Source: Thermomonas fusca DSM 15424 | GTDB taxonomy: Bacteria > Pseudomonadota > Gammaproteobacteria > Xanthomonadales > Xanthomonadaceae | Length of the DNA: 64,000 nt | Assembly: GCF_000423885.1 (NCBI RefSeq) | Contig: NZ_AUIV01000015.1 | Location: 50,401 to 114,400, forward strand | Reading direction: 5' to 3' | Shown: positions 60,018 to 64,000 of the stretch, piece by piece | Position numbering within the stretch: position 1 is the stretch's first letter | Layout: every line of letters begins with the position of its first letter | Program-made: the position numbers and the translations under genes | Notes under the pieces: generated by a model | What the model was told of the DNA's origin: nothing | What the model saw: the letters and a program-made list of their open reading frames with translations, nothing else | Database searches by the model: none

Positions 60018-61361
60018 ATGAGCAAGAAGTTCCTCCTGCCCGACCTCGGCGAAGGCCTGCCGGACGCCACCATCGTGGAGTGGTACGTCAAGGAAGGCGA
60101 CGTGATCCGCCTGGACGAAAACCTGGTTTCGATGGAGACCGCCAAGGCGGTGGTCGACGTGCCCTCGCCGGTCTCCGGCAAGGTGCTGAAGCTGGCCGGC
60201 GGCGCCGGCGACGTGATCGTCACCGGCACCATGCTGGCCGAATTCGAGATCGACCCCAGCCTGCCGCAGCGCGCGGAAGGCCAGGACACCGGCCACCACC
60301 ACGGCCCGTCCCACGCCGCCCCGGAACCGGCGGCGCCGGCGCCGGCAGCCGCCGCGAAGGCGGAGCCGGAAGACGCCGGCACCGTGGTCGGCGCGATGCA
60401 AGTCGGCAACGCGGTGGTCAGCGAAGCCGCGGTGGCGGTCGGCGGGGTCAAGGCGGTGCCGGCGGTGCGCGCGATGGCGCGCAAGCTTGGCGTCGACATC
60501 ACCCGCGTGCGCGCCAGCGGCATCGATGGCACGGTCAGCATGGACGACGTGAAGCGCGCGGCGGCCGACGGTTCGGCCAAGCCTGGCGCCGCGCCGGTGG
60601 CACGCGCCGCGGCTCCGGCCCCGGCTCCGGCCCCGGCGGCGACCCCAGCCGCACCGGCCCAGCGCAGCGCGCTGTCGCAGACCGGCAAGCCGATGCGCAC
60701 CCAGCCGCCGGGGGTTGCCGCCAGCGGCCAGCCCGAGCAGCTCAAGGGCGTGCGCCGCAACATGGCGCGGGTGATGGCCGATGCGCGCGACCGGGTGGTG
60801 CAGACCACCCTGGTGGACGATGCCGACCTGCACCAGTGGCTGGGCAAGCAGGACATCACCGCCCGCACCATCCGCGCGATCGTGGCTGCCTGCAAGGCCG
60901 AGCCCGCGCTCAACGCCTGGTTCGACGACGAAAACCTCACCCTCACCAAACACCCGCACGTGGACCTGGGGCTGGCGGTGGACACCCCCGACGGCCTGTT
61001 CGTGCCGGCGCTGCGCAATGCCGACATGCTGGACAGCCGCGGCCTGCGCGAAGGCATCAACCGCCTGCGCACGCAGGTGGAGGACCGCTCGATCCCGGCA
61101 TCGGAGCTGAGCGGCTACACCATCTCGCTGTCCAACTTCGGCGTGTTCGCCGGCCGCTACGGCACCGTGGTGGTGGTACCGCCGTGCGTGGCCATCGTCG
61201 GCGTGGGCAAGCTGTCGCACGACGTGGTGGCGGTGATGGGCGGCATCGAGGTGCACCGCCGCATGCCGATCAGCCTGACCTTCGACCACCGCGCCTGCAC
61301 CGGCGGCGAAGCCGCGCGCTTCCTGAAGGCGCTGCTGGACGATCTGGCCCTGCCGCAGTAA
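60018..61361 (+). CDS. 2-oxoacid dehydrogenase E2, dihydrolipoamide acyltransferase
   Basis: The 447-residue protein has an N-terminal lipoyl domain with Lys43 in ETAKAVVDVPS, an Ala/Pro linker, an E3-binding segment (VRAMARKLGVD, about 152-185), a second Ala/Pro linker and the catalytic domain. The active-site His is in FDHRACTGG (about 424); the usual HxxxDG has Thr instead of Asp. E2 passes acyl groups from E1 to CoA. No E3 gene is in the window. Confidence 0.93.
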   Translation: MSKKFLLPDLGEGLPDATIVEWYVKEGDVIRLDENLVSMETAKAVVDVPSPVSGKVLKLAGGAGDVIVTGTMLAEFEIDPSLPQRAEGQDTGHHHGPSHAAPEPAAPAPAAAAKAEPEDAGTVVGAMQVGNAVVSEAAVAVGGVKAVPAVRAMARKLGVDITRVRASGIDGTVSMDDVKRAAADGSAKPGAAPVARAAAPAPAPAPAATPAAPAQRSALSQTGKPMRTQPPGVAASGQPEQLKGVRRNMARVMADARDRVVQTTLVDDADLHQWLGKQDITARTIRAIVAACKAEPALNAWFDDENLTLTKHPHVDLGLAVDTPDGLFVPALRNADMLDSRGLREGINRLRTQVEDRSIPASELSGYTISLSNFGVFAGRYGTVVVVPPCVAIVGVGKLSHDVVAVMGGIEVHRRMPISLTFDHRACTGGEAARFLKALLDDLALPQ

Positions 61362-61375
61362 ATCCAGTCCGTGGC

Positions 61376-61417
61376 GGCAAACAAAACGGCGGGCTTCGGC
61401 CCGCCGTTTTGTTTGCC
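61376..61417 (+). terminator. Strong rho-independent terminator of the dehydrogenase operon
   Basis: A 19-base perfect stem (61376-61394 with 61399-61417) is closed by a TTCG tetraloop and contains a TTTTGTTT stretch on its 3' side. It lies 15 bases after the E2 stop. The mirror arm carries AAACAAAA, so it could also act in reverse. Confidence 0.92.
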
Positions 61418-61497
61418 TGCAAAAAATGCAGGGGCGGCATCGGCTCTCTGCAGGAGCCGCTTCAGGCCAGAGCGCAGCGTGCAGCCCGCCGGATCGA

Positions 61498-61809
61498 TCA
61501 GGCCTTGGCCAGCCAGCGCCGTCGCAGCCAGAACGCCACCGCCAGCACCAGCAGGAACACCCCGTAACCCACCGAGGTGGCGAGGATCTGCGGCCACAGT
61601 GCGCCATGGCTGCGATCCGCCGCATCGAAGCTCCAATACAGGCTGAGCAGGCAGCCAACGTAGGCCAGCAGCAGGGCGATCCCGTCGAAACGCCGGCGCG
61701 CTGCGTTGCGCGGCTGGCGCGGATACAGCCAATACAGGGCCGACAGGATCAGGAACCACGGCGCGAACAGGATGAGCGCCAGCGCCGGCAGCGCCGCCAC
61801 GTTGTTCAC
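61498..61809 (-). CDS. Three-helix membrane protein of unknown function
   Basis: The 103-residue protein has three membrane helices (about 5-27, 42-62, 72-95) and a basic C-terminus (RRRWLAKA). Its ATG overlaps the trpS stop by four bases, so it is coupled to trpS. I do not recognise the family. Confidence 0.7.
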   Translation of the reverse strand: MNNVAALPALALILFAPWFLILSALYWLYPRQPRNAARRRFDGIALLLAYVGCLLSLYWSFDAADRSHGALWPQILATSVGYGVFLLVLAVAFWLRRRWLAKA

Positions 61810-63125
61810 GCCTTGCCCCCCTCGCCCTCCAGCGCAGCCGCCACGAAGGCCGCCAGCGCCGCGTTCACTTCGGCGCTGGTCACGCCCTCGCCAAGCAGGA
61901 AGTCACTGGCGTCGTCGCCCACTTCGCCTTGCTTGATCGCGGCCACGCGCTGGCCGGCATCGCGCGGCGAATCGAAGCCCACGCTCTGCAGCAGCACGCG
62001 CTCGCCCTGCACCAGCTTGAAGTAGAACTTGCCATCGGCATCGCGGTACTGCTTGAACGCGGGCAGCGCGTCGGCCTCCTTCTTCGCCGCCGCCTTGTCG
62101 CCATCCACCGCCACCGTGGACAGGTCGCGCAGGCCCACCGCAGCGCGCAGGCGCACCAGCGTGGGGGTGGCATGGGTAGCCCGCAGGCGCGCCGCGCCGT
62201 CGCGCAGCACCGCCTCGATCTCCGCCGGCTTTGCCATCAGCGCCTCGTACTTCTCGCGCAGCGGCGCCACTTCCGCATCGATGCGCTCGAACAGCTTGTG
62301 TTTGGCATCGCCCCAGCTGATGCCGTCGGCGAACGCCTGCGCGAAGGCGGCGGTTTCCTCCTTCGAGGCGAACGCCTGATACAGCTGGAACAGCGCCGAG
62401 CCCTCGGTGTCCTTGCGTTCGCCGGGCGCGCGCGAGTCGGTCAGGATGCCGGCGATCAGCTTCTTCAGCTCGCTGCGCGGGGCGAACAGCGGGATGGTGT
62501 TGTCGTAGCTCTTGCTCATCTTGCGGCCGTCGAGGCCGGGCAACGTGGCTACGTTGTCGTCGATCACCACCTCCGGCAGCACGAAATGTTCGCCGTAGAG
62601 ATGGTTGAAGCGCTGGCCGAAGTCGCGCGCCATCTCGATGTGCTGGATCTGGTCGCGGCCCACCGGCACCTTGTTGGCGTTGAAGATCAGGATGTCGGCG
62701 GCCATCAGCACCGGGTACATGAACAGCCCGGCATTGACGCCGGCATCGTCGTCCTCGCCCTCGGCGCGGTTGCGGTCCACCGCCGCCTTGTAGGCGTGGG
62801 CGCGGTTGAGCAGGCCCTTCCCGGCCACGCAGGTCAGGAGCCAGGTGAGCTCGGGGATTTCCGGGATATCGCTCTGGCGATAGAACCAGTTCTTTTCCAC
62901 GTCCAGGCCGCAGGCCAGCCAGGTGGCGGCGATTTCCAGCGTGCTGCGCTGTACCCGCGCCGGATCGCCGCATTTCACCAGCGCGTGGAAATCGGCGAGG
63001 AAATAGAAGTTCTCCACATCGGCGGCCTGCGCGCTGGCCAGCGCCGGGCGGATCGCACCGACGTAGTTGCCCAGATGCGGCGTGCCGGAGGTGGTGATGC
63101 CGGTCAGGATGCGGGTCTTGCTCAT
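61806..63125 (-). CDS. trpS: Tryptophanyl-tRNA synthetase with C-terminal extension
   Basis: The 439-residue class Ic synthetase has the HIGH-like PHLGN (about 16-20) and KMSKS (about 202-206) motifs. It charges tRNA-Trp. Bacterial TrpRS is normally about 330 residues; here residues about 320-439 are extra. They include a segment (DGKFYFKLVQGERVLLQS, then AGQRVAAIKQG) that resembles the small YegP/DUF1508 domain, followed by a helical tail. The ATG at 63125 is clear. Confidence 0.95.
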   Translation of the reverse strand: MSKTRILTGITTSGTPHLGNYVGAIRPALASAQAADVENFYFLADFHALVKCGDPARVQRSTLEIAATWLACGLDVEKNWFYRQSDIPEIPELTWLLTCVAGKGLLNRAHAYKAAVDRNRAEGEDDDAGVNAGLFMYPVLMAADILIFNANKVPVGRDQIQHIEMARDFGQRFNHLYGEHFVLPEVVIDDNVATLPGLDGRKMSKSYDNTIPLFAPRSELKKLIAGILTDSRAPGERKDTEGSALFQLYQAFASKEETAAFAQAFADGISWGDAKHKLFERIDAEVAPLREKYEALMAKPAEIEAVLRDGAARLRATHATPTLVRLRAAVGLRDLSTVAVDGDKAAAKKEADALPAFKQYRDADGKFYFKLVQGERVLLQSVGFDSPRDAGQRVAAIKQGEVGDDASDFLLGEGVTSAEVNAALAAFVAAALEGEGGKA

Positions 63126-63251
63126 GCGGTGGGCGCTGTTGGAACGCGGGAGACGGGCTGCACAGTGTACCCGCGCCACCCGGCAACCCCGTTTGCGGGC
63201 GCCGCGCGTTGACAGCAGTGCAGCGCAATGCCTGCGCCCCCGGAGAAAGCC

Positions 63252-64000
63252 ATGTTCCGCCGCCTGCTGTTCGTCCTTGCCGTCATCGCCGCCAGCGCGC
63301 CCGTCGCCGCGCGCACGCCGGTTCCCGCTTACCCGCTGGTGGAGCTGGCGCTGGTGGACCGCGACACCGCCCAGACCCTGCCCGAATACCGCCACCGCGG
63401 CCGCGACTGGGTGGCCGGCACGCCCGGCCATCGCTACGCGGTGCGCCTGACCAACACCAGCGGTGAACGGGTGCTGGTGGTGCTGTCGGTGGATGGGGTG
63501 AATGCGGTCAGCGGCCAGACCGCCGCGCCCTCGCAGGCGGGCTATGTGCTGGGGCCGTGGGAGAGCGCCGAGATCGGCGGCTGGCGCAAATCCCTGGACG
63601 ACATCGCCCAGTTCGTGTTCACCGATCTGCAAGGCAGCTACGCCTCACGCACCGGGCGGCCGGACAACGTCGGCGTGGTCGGCATCGCGGTGTTCCGCGA
63701 ACGCTGGCGGCGCCCGCTGCCGCCAGCGGCGCCGGTTGCGGCCGCACCACGGGCGGAGGCCGGCGCAAAGGCCAGCGCAGACCGCGCGATGACGATGGAG
63801 GCGATGCCGCAGCGCATCGGCACCGGCCACGGCCAGCGCGAGCACGCGCCGGTGGGGCAGACCACGTTCGAGCGCGCCAGTGCGAGCCCGGAGCAAATCA
63901 GCGAGTTGCGCTATGACAGCCTGGACGCACTGGTGGCGATGGGCGTGCTGCCGCGCCGCAATCTGATTGGCGTTGCCCAGCCGCCGCGCGCGTTCCCGGG
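63252..64000 (+). CDS. Secreted protein of unknown function (3' end outside window)
   Basis: The frame starts at an ATG preceded by CGGAGAAAG and stays open to the window edge (249 codons). A signal peptide (MFRRLLFVLAVIAAS, cleavage near AARA) is followed by a domain with GHRYAVRLTN, VLSVDGVNAVSG and GYVLGPWESAEIGGWRKS, which looks like a beta-sandwich, and an Ala-rich linker. The C-terminal part (from about residue 200) again has order (ISELRYDSLDALVAMGVLP). Family not recognised. It is divergent from trpS. Confidence 0.72.
   Translation, partial: MFRRLLFVLAVIAASAPVAARTPVPAYPLVELALVDRDTAQTLPEYRHRGRDWVAGTPGHRYAVRLTNTSGERVLVVLSVDGVNAVSGQTAAPSQAGYVLGPWESAEIGGWRKSLDDIAQFVFTDLQGSYASRTGRPDNVGVVGIAVFRERWRRPLPPAAPVAAAPRAEAGAKASADRAMTMEAMPQRIGTGHGQREHAPVGQTTFERASASPEQISELRYDSLDALVAMGVLPRRNLIGVAQPPRAFP

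Noticed and set aside
58940..61072. 710-codon minus-strand frame and a second long one to 61658
   Set aside because: Both are antisense to the E1-beta and E2 genes, whose motifs are complete.

Overview
The window is about 64 kb of high-GC (roughly 70%) bacterial chromosome with dense, strand-consistent gene blocks and short intergenic gaps. Marker genes point to the family Xanthomonadaceae (Lysobacteraceae), a Xanthomonas/Lysobacter/Luteimonas/Thermomonas-like bacterium. These markers are an Ax21-type outer-membrane protein, a complete set of long-chain olefin genes (oleA, oleB, oleC, oleD), the hemD-hemX-hemY string, a fused DhaL/DegV protein next to plsY, and a split E1alpha/E1beta/E2 2-oxoacid dehydrogenase operon. 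No rRNA, CRISPR array, phage or complete IS element was seen. One tRNA gene, tRNA-Thr(UGU), is present.

Layout. 1-5.5 kb: a minus-strand operon with the hallmarks of polysaccharide or cell-envelope synthesis (phosphatase-TPR protein, HEAT-repeat membrane protein, GT2 synthase, TPR/YaiO outer-membrane barrel, membrane sulfatase-like protein cut by the window edge). 5.8-13.6 kb: housekeeping genes (acyltransferase, arfB, DUF2059 protein, truC-like synthase, ferric-reductase-like protein, cation-efflux transporter, ubiB, ubiJ, DUF1328 protein) plus a truncated ABC-ATPase remnant. 13.7-27.3 kb: the ole locus. oleD-oleC and oleB-oleA lie at its two ends. Between oleA and oleB sit a Fic protein, a large MmeI-like (Type IIL) restriction-modification enzyme, two tiny overlapping membrane ORFs, a membrane protein, a coiled-coil protein and a methyltransferase. 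27.4-35.7 kb: M16 peptidase, SDR, trmL, ax21, gpsA, secB, rhodanese and two lipoproteins. 35.7-45.5 kb: thioesterase-like protein, hemD-hemX-hemY, DMT transporter, hemF, arginase, tRNA-Thr, SPOR protein, coaX-birA and plsY. 45.5-52.1 kb: fused fatty-acid-kinase-like protein, mtfA, SDR, nhaA and unknown proteins. 52.1-57.8 kb: tyrosine degradation (hmgA, hppD, divergent MarR regulator), a POT peptide transporter and tryptophan 2,3-dioxygenase. 57.9-61.4 kb: the 2-oxoacid dehydrogenase operon, ended by a strong terminator. 61.5-64 kb: trpS and a secreted protein cut by the window edge.

Working together. OleA condenses two acyl-CoAs, OleD reduces the product, OleC closes the beta-lactone and OleB decarboxylates it to an olefin. 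PlsY uses acyl-phosphate, which the neighbouring fused DhaL/DegV protein may produce. HmgA and HppD act consecutively in tyrosine breakdown. HemD and HemF are two steps of heme synthesis.

The most unusual signals are small structured repeats. (i) A GC-rich inverted doublet is found between genes at 27.8 kb and, in frame, inside the coding sequence of the restriction-modification enzyme at 21.7 kb; a single copy precedes trmL. (ii) Two stem-loops, each with 28-nt arms and a 23-nt loop, lie at 17.7 kb and 31.3 kb. They share the loop sequence (19 of 23 positions) but have largely different, self-complementary stems. One is intergenic and one interrupts an SDR gene in frame, in the region that normally carries the catalytic serine.
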